Both the position numbers and the translations under genes were made by a program. The notes below the pieces were generated by a model, which had not been told where the DNA came from, searched no databases, and saw nothing but the letters and a program-made list of their open reading frames with translations. This document shows, in pieces, positions 11,900 through 22,998 of a stretch of DNA of 64,000 nt. How positions within the stretch are numbered: position 1 is the stretch's first letter; every line of letters begins with the position of its first letter. The stretch lies in contig CM007991.1 of the NCBI GenBank assembly GCA_002189035.1, forward strand, positions 4,278,001 through 4,342,000, given 5' to 3'. The DNA comes from Utricularia gibba. Lineage: Eukaryota; Streptophyta; Magnoliopsida; Lamiales; Lentibulariaceae.

Positions 11900-12300
11900 C
11901 TATAGGTGATGCTTCTAGTTACAAAGTTGTTAATTGTTTGAAATTATGGAGATCGAAAACACGAAGTTGAATTGGCTTTGGTTAAAAAAAATAAATTGAG
12001 TTTCATTGATAGAAGCATCATTCTTCCAAATCAACTTATTCTTCTCATGGCAAGTAGTGTAGAGCTAATGCTTGTGAAATCTTGGTTTCTTAATTATATT
12101 TCTCGAGACTTAGTAAGTAGTTTTTAGAAGATAACTATTGCTAGAACCATTTGGGAAGCATTAGGTATACATTATTGACAAAGAAATATATATTAATCTA
12201 TAATTTGCAATGTACTACAACCATGATGAATCAAAAAGGCAAATCAATTGCAGAGTACTATACATAGTTGAGTATATTGTGAGATGCTATTGATGCTTAT
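11900..12300 (+). pseudogene. Copia gag fragment (UBN2-type) in the deleted element
   Basis: The translation shows the copia gag pattern VELALVKKNKLSFIDRSI, then a region with WFLNYISRDL and TIARTIWEALG, with stop codons inside and after it. It lies just downstream of the 5' LTR, as gag should. Not functional. Confidence 0.6.
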
Positions 12301-12309
12301 TACTAGGGA

Positions 12310-12560
12310 CTTTAGTGGTAAAAATCCCACTTGTTTACCTAGATGACATAAATGATCCTCAATATTTGGTTAAAATGACATATTTTGTCCCTAGTGGCAT
12401 AATTAATCACCATAGTTTTGTATATTAAGCATTTCTGGTCCCCCAGCATTTAAAATATTAGAACAAAATTAATCCTCATATTTTATAAATTAGATATTAT
12501 GCTTCCATACTATGTTCTGCTCAAATTCCTAATTTAAGACTGATGACGACCATTGATTCG
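12310..12560. other. Unassigned AT-rich spacer in the deleted copia
   Basis: This joins the gag and RNase H remnants. The motif GGGACTTTAGTGG near its left part, and TTTGTCCCTAGTGG about 80 bases later, hint at a small inserted element, but I cannot define its ends. Confidence 0.3.
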
Positions 12561-12689
12561 TATTCCCCCAATGTACATTTTTCCTTAGGGCAGGTTACAA
12601 GTTGTTATCTTTCCTTCTCCATATGGTATGCACTGATTTTCAGTCTCATCACCACGTCTTTCGCTACCTCAAAGAAATTGAATCATTTT

Positions 12690-13195
12690 GACTATTATAC
12701 ACAATCTTAGGTTCAGGCATATTGTGATGCTAATTCGGGCACATGTCCTTAGACATGCCAATCAGTCATAGAATACTATATTTTTCTTGGGAAAAATCTT
12801 ATTTTCTCGAAAGCCAATGAACAAAATATAGTTGCTCGATCTTCAACAAAGACATATCGTGCAATGGGAACTATGAAAGTGGAATTGCTGTGCATTAGTT
12901 ATTTGATGAGGGACATGCAATAACATATTCGAGGTCCAATTACTCTTTTGACTGACAGTTAATCAGCCATCCACATCATAGAAAGTACGAGTTTTCATGA
13001 AAGAACTAAACATTTGGATATTGATCGCCATTTTTTTTGTGATCCGTATCTTGCTGGTTTTCTTCAACCATCATATGTTGGTTCTACATCTCAAGTCGTT
13101 GACATTCTGAGGAAACCTCGTGGAACACATACATTTTTATGTCTTCAAGCCAAAGTGGGACTCACATCATTCAAGGATTCCCAATTTGAGAGGGT
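12690..13195 (+). pseudogene. Copia RNase H C-terminal fragment
   Basis: It reads EYYIFLGKNLIFSKANEQN, then IVARSSTKTYRAM, then LTDS followed by AIHI, then HERTKHLDIDRHFF, then SQVVDILRKP, which is the usual order at the end of copia pol (RNase H, then the DIFTKAL-like block). Several stops are present. It ends immediately before the polypurine tract and 3' LTR. Confidence 0.75.
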
Positions 13196-13368
13196 GTGTG
13201 AAGAAGTTTCATAGAAATTCATTATTTTCGTTTGGACCTTTAGTGTTTTGTCCATTTGTAGCACAAATTTGTAAATTAGGATAGCAACACCTCTCATGTA
13301 TCAAACAATTTTTTTCTAGAAATCTGCTACACATTTGAGTTCAATCTTTTCTTTATATTCTCACAAAT

Positions 13369-14440
13369 TATGGCATATGAGAAGATTTCAATAATACTAG
13401 TCAAAGAGAATGCATGAAAGCATAAAAAACTTGCAAGAAATTGCAGAATTTATTTGAAGATTGAAGAAAAATTACATGAGGAAAGAACGAAAAGTCCCCT
13501 TTAAGTACTATGAGGAACGGAATGATGTCTATTAGTTCAATCATGAAATGTGGTGTGGACTTCAAACAAGTTAAATTCTAATTTATAATGGGAAAATATT
13601 AAATATGTCAAGTATTTTAGTTTGTGAGAGGAGTGCAAATCAGTTTTGAGATTTCCATTTTCAAGGAAGATTGAACTCACCCATGTTGAGCTGGAAGAAC
13701 AACTAGGCCAGAGATTGACAAAGCCCAGTCCGAATTCCAACCTTATGTTTTTAGAGCAGAGCCCAAGCACCGGAGGCTATAAAAGGAGCCAGTAAATGCG
13801 ATTGTTAGTTCAGTTTTCTAATCTTCATCGCAGAATGACAGAGAAGAGTCTCACAAGCTCTAGCGTGAGCGATTCTTGCTCAACCGTCAACACTCATCTT
13901 CATCTGGGCGTACCTTCGATTGAAAATCAAAGAAGGCGAAGAAGGGATATCTCGTTCAAACGACCATCAGTGCAGTGCCGCCTCATTCTCCTTATAGAGA
14001 GAAAAACTTGGCCGGTTGAGCCTTCTTGCTCCAGTGTAGAAACTCGTAAATTAGTGGAGGGTTTTTGAATCTGGTGTGATTAGCACATGTGGTTTTACCA
14101 ATTTGGCTTTCCACGTTAAAAATCTTGCATTGTTCTTCTGTTTGCTCAAACAAATTGGCACAAGAAAGGAAAAATCAGGACGAACTTCGCAACAAGCCAA
14201 TGTGAATATTAAGTTAGTGCTCAATTTGCTAGTGATATGGAGAAGGAAAAGTAGCTATTGACTTTGTATGATTCCTTTGAGCAAGAGACAAATCCATACA
14301 TGAGAAGACTATGTGGGGTAATAAGGAGATGCCCAATAAGGAGCATGTGCATGAATGTGCCTAGTAGAAGTTGTGCTACATGAGGTTCATTAGAGCTCAC
14401 CCGACCTTACTGCATAGAGAGGAGATGGCTAAAAGGTCAA
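13369..14440. other. Intergenic, no gene recognised
   Basis: Unique-looking sequence. The open frame at 13796-14068 (+) is 90 codons long and somewhat GC-richer than its surroundings, but has no recognisable domain or conserved pattern. I do not call it a gene. Confidence 0.4.
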
Positions 14441-14444
14441 TTAG

Positions 14445-14545
14445 AAAAGTGGCCACTGTCACTTTCTCTCTCACACAGTAAGTCAAACATTTTACACATA
14501 GGGTGGCCACTTTTCTCACACAGTAAGATGATAGTGGCCACTTTT
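14445..14545. repeat. About 100 bp inverted-repeat element (possible MITE)
   Basis: Inverted ends: AAAAGTGGCCACTGTCA at 14445-14461 faces TGATAGTGGCCACTTTT at 14529-14545 (16 of 17 pair). A third copy of GTGGCCACTTTTCTCACACAG lies inside at about 14502-14522. The CTCACACAGTAAG motif occurs twice. It can fold into a hairpin. No target duplication is clear. Confidence 0.55.
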
Positions 14546-14929
14546 TTTAATCACCCCTAAAAGAAAGAATGGACAAGGGGTGCAGAGCGATGCTAATCAA
14601 AAGTTACAAAAAGAGTGCTATCCAAAAGTTAGAAGATGGGCTATTGGGTGAAGATGAATTAGTTCTTGGCAACACTGTTCTTCAAACTTTTTTCATATTC
14701 TTAATGAATTTGATTTTTGGTGTGTATGTGTGTATTTAGTTCTATTCATCATTTTCTCTAACCGTTTCAATTAAAGATTAATATTAAGAAAATCGACTTA
14801 CAACCTAAACGGTGAATTAGATATTGGTGTTTTTCAAAAAATAAAAAGAAGCATTTGTTGATTTCTTATACCTTTTGTTGATTTCCTCAATTGTAACTCC
14901 CTTTTGTTAATACTGATCGGCGTTGCAAA

Positions 14930-15246
14930 AGGAAGTTAGATGGACATAGAGATATGTAAAGTAATGAGCTACGGCAAAAGCGGGCTAGAATGGACGCATC
15001 TGCATCACCATGTGCTTCTGGGGTCCCGTATGTTGGGTTCAGATCTGCCCTTGCTTCTATTGACAGAAGTACCATCCGTATCGTCCCGTTTGACCCCAGG
15101 GCACGAGGATACTTTCGTAATCGACAGACTAAGGTTCGGTTTTCCCTGGACAACCGTATTATGTTAAAATTGTGTGTGGTCACCGCTGACCCGACACCCG
15201 TCCATGCGGGCATTAATATCATTCCCATCACTGTCGGACACCTCAT
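14930..15246. other. GC-richer island of unknown origin
   Basis: About 310 bp with clearly higher GC than the surrounding AT-rich DNA, open in three overlapping frames (14887-15246 minus; 14940-15167 and 14990-15289 plus). None of the translations resembles a protein I know. The part near 15180-15242 contains CCGACACCCGT and TGTCGGACACC, a type of GACAC-rich motif seen in some plant transposon ends. It lies 180 bp beyond the stop codon of the MATE gene and is not one of its exons. Confidence 0.35.
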
Positions 15247-15424
15247 TATTCTTTTTTTTTTTTTTCAATTTTCAAATATATTATTATAAATTTTAGAGTT
15301 GAAAACAAATTCACATACGGTGAAATAGACACCGAAGCAATCAAAATCTGTCTGACAAAAGACTAGTGTGGTGGTTCTCAGGCAGAAGGGGCCGAGAAGA
15401 CAGCTGCAGGAGCTACGCGAGTCA

Positions 15425-17541
15425 TCACACGTACAACTGCTGTTTGTCCGAATCTTTCTCCATACCAGCGGCCTTTTCCCCTCTCCAGTACTTGATCCTT
15501 TTCACGGCCGTCGAAGCCTGAAGCGAGTGAGGGAACGAGGGTGTCATCTGGATCCGTTGTCAAAGGGATGAGTGTGAAAAATGGGGGTTTAGAGGTCACC
15601 TCTTTCCCCCAGTCTGTACTGTGCACGATCCAGAAGAGGATGAGCGTCTGCACAATCGTTCCGGCGACCATTCCGTACCATATCCCCTGCATCCCCAAAG
15701 ATGATGACTACAGTTGTGAGATCATGATTCAGCTAGTGACGGCGGCAGCTGTTTCGTACCTTAGCGCCCATGTTGAGAGCATAGCCCATCACGAGACCCA
15801 GCGGAACTCCGAAAGCGTAGTAGCAGACGACGTTCACGTAAGCGATCAGCGTCTGCCATCCTGCTCCGATGGCAACCCCTGCACCGGTAGGATCGCTAGA
15901 AAAATACAATCAGGTTCAACTTTGTTGCTTGAGTAACAACTTGATAATAGTGAACCTGAGAGAGCGGGCTGGATACTGTTGACGACGATGGAGAAGGCCA
16001 GCAATGGAGTGAGATCATAAACTATGGCCTTGACAGAAGTGCTATCAGCGAAAAAGGAAGGATACTGGTTCTGGAAGATCAGGAGGAGGGTTGCGAACAC
16101 GATGCCGATTACGAAGGCCCATATCACCATGACCACTACTGAGAAGCTTGCAGCTCTTGGATGGTATGCTCCTAGTTCATTGGAAACTCTTACGCTGCAC
16201 ACACATTTGCTCTGCATGTTTGTCATACGGTTTAAGTATCGAAGATTTGAGAGTATTTTACGAACCTTATGGCAGCGTTGAATCCCACTGATATCATGTT
16301 TGTAAATCCCAGTATGTTTGTGCTGCAGGGGGATCATCAGAAAGGTACTGAATCGAGTAAAAATTCAGAGATTATTCACACGTATGAGTAATTTACCACA
16401 CGGACAGAGCAGCAACAGCAACCTCTGCATTCTTCAAGTAACCAGCCAGGAGGGTCAAAGCCATGAAATACCATGTCTCTAAGCTGCAGTGAAAAGACAG
16501 ACATGTCACAGTAGAAATGAAGGCGAACAGAAAGAAGACTTCTTTGTTTCATAGAACATTACCACATCATTACAGCCGATGCGAGGGAAAGCTTCACAAA
16601 ACCCCATATATTCTGCACCGCTCTCAGGCTAAATCCTGGCCATGCTTTGCCGCAGGTTCCGCTTAAAATGTAAATAACTTGAGCTACCACGATGAACCAC
16701 CAAGAAGCGTCGAGAACTGCCGCGCCGGCAGCCATACCCCAGCCGAGTTTGAACACCAGAAGCCAGCTAAAAAGTACGTGCAAAACTAGAGCAGAAGCAG
16801 AGATCCAGGCCATAGCCATGATCTTGCTCTGTGCCTGCAGAAACTTGGCCGTCGGAAAATTCAGCGCGTAGGCGAAGAGCTGAGGGATCATCCACAGCGC
16901 AAACTTCCCGGCGACACGAGAAATGCTCGCCTTTTGACCAATTAACAGTAAGAAGGGAAGAGCGAAAATGTAGAGAAACATCAAAATCAGAGCGGTGACT
17001 AGGAGAATGATCCACGATCTTTGCAAATAGACACCCAGCATATCAAGCTGCCCTGCCCCATATGCTTGCCCACAGAGCGTTTCTACCGCGCTTCCCATTC
17101 CCAACTGCGCAAATCCAAAAACTAATTCAGAAAACCCAAAAACTCGAAAAAACAGGGAGCTCGATAGGGAATTACCATGACGCCGAGTGATAATCCAGCG
17201 ATTACAGAGTTTTCGATCGAGAAGGCGGAGAGTTCAAGTGTACCCACATGGCCGGCGAAGGTTTGCGTGGAAGCTCCGAGGGTATACTGGCAAAGAGAAG
17301 TGAAAATGGCTGGCCCTGCTAAGTACCATAGCGTCCCTGATTCTTCCTTGAAAGCTGCAAGAAATCCAGCCATATTCTCTATTGGCTGACTATCGCCTTC
17401 TCCGGCGACGAATGATAAGAAAAACGAGAAAGTTGATTGCCTCGGAAACGAATGCATCGACGCCGTAATCTCCGGTACCACCTCCTCATCGTCGTCCTCG
17501 TGTACAAGAAGTTGCTCCGTCGAATCGATGTTGTGCTCCAT
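15425..17541 (-). CDS. MATE / DETOXIFICATION family efflux transporter, 8 exons, 535 aa
   Basis: A proton-coupled multidrug and toxin extrusion transporter that moves organic solutes such as flavonoids or other secondary metabolites across the tonoplast or plasma membrane. Exons (minus strand): 17541-17176, 17104-16563, 16483-16397, 16322-16266, 16194-15956, 15896-15760, 15686-15600 and 15517-15425. All introns are GT-AG and the total of 1608 bp closes in frame. The start is the first ATG (MEHNIDSTEQ); the GTG six bases earlier is not a plant start. Family motifs in order: LWYLAGPAIFTSLCQY, STQTFAGHVGTLELSAFS, GMGSAVETLCGQAYGAGQ, MIPQLFAYALNFPTAKFLQAQ, NAEVAVAALSVC, VSNELGA and GAGVAIGAGWQ. 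These mark two MatE repeats and about 12 membrane segments after a soluble acidic N-terminus of about 60 residues. The length is normal for the family. The sequence looks closest to the DTX33-35 clade (DTX35 is a flavonoid transporter), but the substrate cannot be read from sequence. The frame 15378-15698 reads through the last intron and is not the true end. Confidence 0.95.
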
Positions 17542-17549
17542 TGCCACAC

Positions 17550-18110
17550 GTAGTCACAGTGCAACCAGAAGGAAGGATACAGACAGACAGAGGAGGTGAA
17601 TGGCTGGGCCGTCTACCCTTTAAGCATGCCAACCATGGGAAGAGAGAGAGAGAGGATTGATGCAACGGCAACCTTAGTCGAAAATAACAAGCTCAAAACA
17701 AGTCATTTATGTAGGAGCAAGCAAAGCCGCAAACAGAGCTCTGAAACAACACGTGGCCACCAAATCCCACCCTGCTCGGGATCTAAGACGCTTCAAGTTC
17801 CAAGGAGAGCCTAAAGTAGTCTTTCCAGAACGTAATCAGAAGCCTAAAAATGTCATTTCTGAGTGTGCCCAACTCAATCATTCTTTACAAAAGCTGTAGT
17901 ATAGATAATACGAATAATAATATTAAAAATAGAAAAATAAATACGGACAAGTAACTACTTCCCGGTGCTCGTTGGAATTACGTGAAGAATTTTCATACAA
18001 AATTTCTGGAATTCGCTTTTGACATTGACTGACTGACTGACTTGTAATCAACCGACAACCAATTACACCCGACGGATCTCGACCTCAAGTTTACACTTTT
18101 TGTTGGATAT
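17550..18110. other. Upstream region of the MATE gene
   Basis: On the minus strand this holds the 5' leader and promoter. The leader contains CT-rich repeats (TCTCTCTCTC around 17640-17655 and TCTGTCTGTCTG around 17578-17588), common in plant leaders. I see no clear TATA box in the first 200 bases. Confidence 0.4.
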
Positions 18111-18117
18111 CTTCACT

Positions 18118-18240
18118 CAACCTTCTTGTTTTTTGTTACTTGGCAATAACTGTGGAGGAGGCCCAGCAGTTGTGATGGGCATGCCGTCGCAGGACTCGGC
18201 CACGACGGTGGAAAGAACCGGGTGATCGACCTCGAGGAAA
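18118..18240 (-). pseudogene. Orphan GC-rich coding-like fragment
   Basis: A 120 bp block with strongly coding-like composition in a low-GC setting. On the minus strand it is open as LEVDHPVLSTVVAESCDG, continuing with a PPPQLLPSNKK tail and a stop, which looks like the C-terminal end of a protein. Upstream (above 18240) the sequence turns abruptly AT-rich with no splice continuation. It may be the stranded last exon of a lost gene or a captured gene fragment. I do not recognise the family. Confidence 0.3.
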
Positions 18241-18589
18241 TTGTTTATTTTATATGCTTAAATTATTTGGATTTATATAAAAAAAAGCAATGAATGAGTT
18301 ATTCTCAAGATGATGAACCTAGCAAAGATTACATAACTACGCAAATAAATAAAAAAATAGAGAAAATTAGTTTGTTTTGATCAAAATCATTGGTCTTGAG
18401 TATTGGTCTTTCCATATTTTGAATCCAAATTCTACATATCTTGAATATTAATCCTTTTTTTTTTGTTGAGGTCAAGTTTTCTTAGATTATCAACGAACTT
18501 TTCATTTTTTTAATTTAGATTAGTTTTATTTATAACCCACAACTTTTTTTGCTCTTCTATTTCTTATTATTCTATTTATCTTTATCGTC

Positions 18590-18870
18590 AATCCCCTCAC
18601 TCAAACTTGTATCTGAGATAGGGCAATCGCTAGCATGCCATTCTTTTGGTAAAAATATCAACCATTTGATGTTGTGTCAGAATATGTTGAGTAGTCTAGT
18701 ATTCCAAGGCCACCTTCTCTTGAACAAAATTATAGTTAATTTTCACATGTTTGCTTTGAGAATCAAATATCGCATTTAGGGTTAGATGCAATGCACTCCT
18801 GTTATTACAGTGCAATATTGGTGTTTGACAACCTTGATCCAAATGTACATGAACTCACTTTAGCTAAGAA
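18590..18870 (-). pseudogene. Copia RNase H fragment
   Basis: The minus-strand translation gives LHCNNRSALHLTLNAIFDSQ, SKHVKINYNFVQEKVALEY, then QMVDIFTKRM, which is the RNase H terminus of copia pol with frameshifts and stops. A short purine stretch (GAGTGAGGGGA, about 18594-18604) follows it, as would a polypurine tract. The rest of the element was not found. Confidence 0.6.
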
Positions 18871-18879
18871 TTTCAGTTG

Positions 18880-20100
18880 AAGCTATACTTGCACAAGTTT
18901 CCATGTATGTCATCATTGTCTTACTAAGTTAATTCAGGATTTGATTCTTGCTTCTCCATTGTTTTCTTTCTCAGTTATGTTTTATAATCATGAATTTCTG
19001 GAGGATATCAATTTGAATTATGTGATTAGAAATATTTCAATTAACTTGTTTACGAAACAAGAGGTGTGGGAGTTAGGATTACATATGAAAAAACATAAGT
19101 TATCACTAGACAGAATATGAGTTTTTATTAGTAGTCAGTTATAAGAGTAAAAAAATATTAATCTACTTAACTCAACTCACGCCATGAACTTATTTTGAAT
19201 GATTTTAAAAATAAAAATAAGTTTTACAAAATACAGTCTATCGGGGCATTACCCTAGGTAGTCATTAGTAATTCATTTTTTCTTTCATTTTTCCTTATTG
19301 GAATTGTACTACTCACTTTGGAATGGTACCTTAGCTGGGAGATGGTGAAAATTTCAATTTTTCATGAGAGAAGGGTGTTCCCATTTTTTGAAACATCCAC
19401 TATTTTCTTACTAAAACTAGGCAACTGCGTCTAGTCATTAGTCATGGACTGCTTTCCAAGTGTTGAATTTAGAAGTGAATATTATTTTTTATTAAGTATC
19501 TTAGTATTTTTTTAACTTATAATGAATTGATGATGATATCTTTTGCTGATGTGTTGTAGTTGACTTCTTGATTCCTGTTTTGTGAATTTAATTAAGTTGA
19601 TGTAGATAATATATACGATTTTATAATGTTAAAATAAATATGCATTGTATTTTTTTTTACATATTTTTGTAGATCGATAATAATGAAATTGTTGGCACAT
19701 CTGTACCAAATAAAATTATTGTAAATAACCAATACTAGGATTAAATTAAAGAATAATGTGAAATATAAGCAATATATAATTATTGTTTTACGGATTATGT
19801 TGTGGATCTTGGCTTGGTGCTTGTGAGATCTAGGTGAAGGGGAGTGCTGGTACATTGGCTCCTCCGCAACAGACCTTCAGTGTTAGCCTTGCATTTATCG
19901 ATGGTTCTAGGTTTCCAAATGGGTATACGAGCAGATAAAGAAGAGTGATTAATATGATAGTCTTTAAAACAAGTAAACAACGAAAGAGAAAAATAACTCA
20001 AGGCCCAAGGGTTACGTCTTGTGTAGTGCCAATTTGAAGTCTTTTGCTGATTGGGTATGGTACTAATCATCTTTGAATAATTATAAATAGAAGATTGTTA
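18880..20100. other. AT-rich repeat-like region, unassigned
   Basis: No clear coding sequence. It lies downstream of the gypsy integrase remnant on the minus strand, so part of it may be the 3' untranslated region and LTR of that gypsy element. I could not define LTR ends. Confidence 0.35.
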
Positions 20101-20104
20101 ATGG

Positions 20105-20551
20105 CAAGAAATGCTCATAAAAGGGCTTTAATCTATGTTCATTGACCTTGATGCATTTCCTTGTATCGAAAGAACGAAAAAGCACCATGAGGAAAAATAT
20201 GTGTGACTTCATAAGATCCTATTTTGATCTCAATTTATTCAAAAAAAAAACTACGGTATCTGTAAAAGAACTTTTTGACCAACCTTAAAAGTTTTTCTCA
20301 CTCAACTTACTATCATGAAAATGTTTTACCTTGTTCTTGTAGATAAATTGGTTGGAATAGGCATCAAGGCGAATTTCTTTTAATTTGTTCAAGTCCAAAA
20401 GTCTTTTTTCCAGCTTGGTAACTGCCCAAGTTGCATGCTTTAATGGCCCAATAGACATTTTAATGAATTCCATAGGAAGATTGTAATACTTGCCATAGAT
20501 CATCTGAAAAGAGGACACCCCAATGGAATTTAAGTTATGTGATTGCTGCAT
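20105..20551 (-). pseudogene. Ty3-gypsy integrase C-terminal fragment
   Basis: On the minus strand 20551-20285 reads IGVSSFQMIYGKYYNLPMEF, then ATWAVTKLEKRLLDLNKLKE, then IRLDAYSNQFIYKNKVKHFHD, the conserved block after the DDE core in Athila/Tat-type gypsy integrases. Decayed frames then give LRSK..D...THIFF, and F.TRKCIKVNEHRLKP near 20110-20220, the usual domain end. The N-terminal two thirds of integrase are missing because repeat X abuts it at about 20560-20590. Confidence 0.7.
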
Positions 20552-20589
20552 ATCATGTACTCAATAAATTTTAATTATAAAAACTGAAA

Positions 20590-20965
20590 ACATAATTAAG
20601 TGTAGTAAGAATGTCAATCACATGAAATTGAGAATTGTAAAAAGGGTTTGAAGATACAAGAGTAAAAAATGTGATTTAAGTGATATCTTGATTAAGAGAA
20701 GTATATCTTGCGAAAAGAATTCATTTTCTTCTTTGCCTCTCGTTACCTCGCTTTTACTAATTTCTTCTGAATGTCACTTATAGGAATGACAAATAGCATA
20801 TGATCCTTTATACTCTCTTATAAGAAGGGACACAAATAGTCTCATGTTGTTTTCCTTTGTACAATTGAAAAAACAAAAGCATTGTCATCGATTATCCTAA
20901 AAAACAAATAATGCATATGCGTATAACTGTTGCTAATGGCCAATGGTATGGATATGACGAAATGC
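20590..20965 (-). repeat. Repeat family X, copy 3
   Basis: It aligns with the plus strand of 5950-6290, although strongly diverged and with small gaps. Shared blocks include GCCTCTCGTTACCTCG, the TGTTGCTAATGGCCAATGGTA block, and the region with CTCTCTTATAAG. It abuts the gypsy integrase remnant. Confidence 0.5.
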
Positions 20966-20969
20966 CCAA

Positions 20970-21835
20970 CTGAAAACTCATGGATCTCAGAACCTAAGAA
21001 TCAATTCTAAATTCTAAATTCCTGATCATGGAAGCAAATAGTACTTAAGGAAGTAAAATGGAGATGGTTTCACAAAAAAAAAAAAGGAAGTACATGAAGT
21101 ATGAAAAGACATCAAATCTTTAGAAATAAGATTATTTGCAACATTGGCAAACTCACAAAGTAGTATAAAATTCAAAGACTAATTTTTCATAAACAGTGAG
21201 ACTAATCTTAGATAAGTTATACCGTCGTGCAAGGGAATATTCAAACAAACAATTAATATCAACAAGCAATTTCAAATGAGTCAAAGTAGGTACATGAAAC
21301 TTAAAATTGAATAAAATACTACAAGATATCAAAAGATTAAATACAAGTTATATATGTTTTCAAAATCTCATGATATTCTACAATTGAGTACATATTGGAT
21401 ACTGTCTCGGTCTTGCCAAAATTTCGTGTGCCAATAGTGTCAAGTGTTTCATCAACAGCCTATGTGCATGTTAGGGACTCTAGAGATGGGTCTTCCTATA
21501 ATGGTGTGTTTCATTATGGATATCCATTGATCAAGCTCTGCATTTAGGGTTATCCTATTAGTTGATTCTTCACCATGGTTTAGGAAAGGTGATAGTGTGG
21601 AACCGCATCTTTTGACTCATTGGCCACACCATCAATGGACTACTCTAGTTGTGGAAGGGTTGGGCATTCTAGTGGTGGAACATCCTCTAGGAAGGCTATA
21701 ATATGTGCAACCAGCTCAATTTAGTTGTAGGGGCAAAATCCTGGTCTAGGCTTTTAGTTGTTTCTGATTTAGTGCGTGTGGACTTTGGAGGAGGGTTCAA
21801 GTGCGATGACCTTGATTCCGTGGGATGGCCTTGTA
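20970..21835. other. Unassigned repeat-like spacer
   Basis: Between repeat X copy 3 and solo LTR 4. No coding sequence is recognised. Confidence 0.35.
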
Positions 21836-21840
21836 GTCAT

Positions 21841-22998
21841 TGATAACATTGTTTTTATTGTATTTTTATATGTGTTTTTAGGTTTTTTTTGTATGGCTAA
21901 ATGTTGTTTAGTATGTTAAATTGTCTCCTTTTGTGTATTTAATTTGTTGAAATGTGTTTATTGTGAAAACATGCTCAATTGGCAACAATTGAGCTGAAAA
22001 CTCTAATATTTTTTCTAGTATATATTTAAATCTTAATAAGATAAGAGCTAGTACTATAGTAGCGCATTTTCCACATTGACAAGTCAAAAGGGATAGAAAA
22101 GCTGTGCAAAAGCCACTTTTCACCGAAAGCAGCCGCCTTGTGAAAAGATAAGATTTGTATCAGAGATCTCCCTTCTATAAGCTTGAGAAAAAAATGAAGC
22201 TACCCTTGCTTTTGAGAGGAAAAAGTAAAGAGGAAGAGGAGAGAGAATAGAAGAACAGCAGCGGAGCGGGAGCGAGGAGCACTGTGTTTCTCCAATGAAC
22301 AGCTCCGACGACCTTCAAATCTACATTTCTACACCAGCTTTCCACCCAGAACTTTGATTTCCAATAGATCTACAGCCCACAGAAGCATCTTGATACTTTT
22401 ATTTGCGTTTTTCTGCACTTTCGTTGTTGTGGAACTGGGTACTGATATTTTCTACATTTCATTGCTTTCTGTTATGTTTTTGATACCTTGTTGTGAACGA
22501 AAAATCTCATGTGGACCTTATTTCAGCTTATGAACATGTTCCTCTTTAAGTCTTTCATGTTTGGTTTTAAGTTTAACATGCTATTTATTGTTCCTGTGAA
22601 CCCTTGCTCTATTTTTAAGTATTTTAAAGCTGGGTTTAAGCCTATGGGCGCTATTAAGTGACACAAGAGCCAGACCCTAGTGTAAAACTCCACTAAGTTA
22701 CTTTTATTTTATGTTTTCTGCACATTCAGGTTAATTTTAGTACCTCTTCACCCCTACAACTAGTTTATTTCAGCTATTGCTATTTTATGTCTTACGAGCA
22801 TGAGAGTTAAACCCCAGAAAACCACCTGTTTCCAGTAAATGTGATGAAATTGCAACCATTTCTTGTGGATTCGACCATTGCTTGCCACACTGCATTAATT
22901 CTTGTGATTTATGTAGTAAAATAGCTAGGTTTATAAATTTCTTTTAATGCGTTGAATGTAGATCATGACATTTTGCAACCCCATTCCAATATCCATCA
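21841..22998 (+). mobile_element. Solo LTR 4 (gypsy-type, family Y), 1158 bp
   Basis: A second copy of the LTR at 6630-7817, aligning over its full length. It starts TGATAACATTG and ends ATATCCATCA. It is flanked by GTCAT (21836-21840) and GTCAC (22999-23003), a 5-bp target duplication with one change. No internal sequence, so a solo LTR. Shared internal landmarks with copy 1 include GGCAACAATTG, GAGCGGGAGCGAGGAG and ACCTTGTTGTGAACGA. Confidence 0.87.

Larger units (their letters stand above)
11559..13363 (+). mobile_element. Short internally deleted copia element with intact ends
   Basis: A 1805 bp element. The 5' LTR is 11559-11728 (170 bp) and the 3' LTR 13197-13363 (167 bp); both begin TGTGAAGAAGTTTCATAG and end TTCTCA. 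Identical target duplications CAAAT lie at 11554-11558 and 13364-13368. A decayed primer-binding site (TGGTGCAG) follows the 5' LTR and a purine tract (TTGAGAGGG) precedes the 3' LTR. The interior holds a gag N-terminal fragment at about 11930-12290 (KKNKLSFIDRSI, ARTIWEAL) and then jumps to the RNase H end at about 12700-13190 (ANEQNIVARSSTKTYRA, then ERTKHLDIDRHF). Protease, integrase and most of reverse transcriptase are missing. Confidence 0.85.

Noticed and set aside
14887-15246. A 119-codon minus-strand gene downstream of MATE
   Set aside because: Two plus-strand frames are equally open, there is no start context and no recognisable domain; kept only as an island of unknown origin.
15378-15698. 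MATE protein ending in the long read-through frame (VTSKPPFFTLIP...)
   Set aside because: A GT-AG intron at 15599-15518 restores the family-typical end (ASTAVKRIKYW...) and a stop at 15425.
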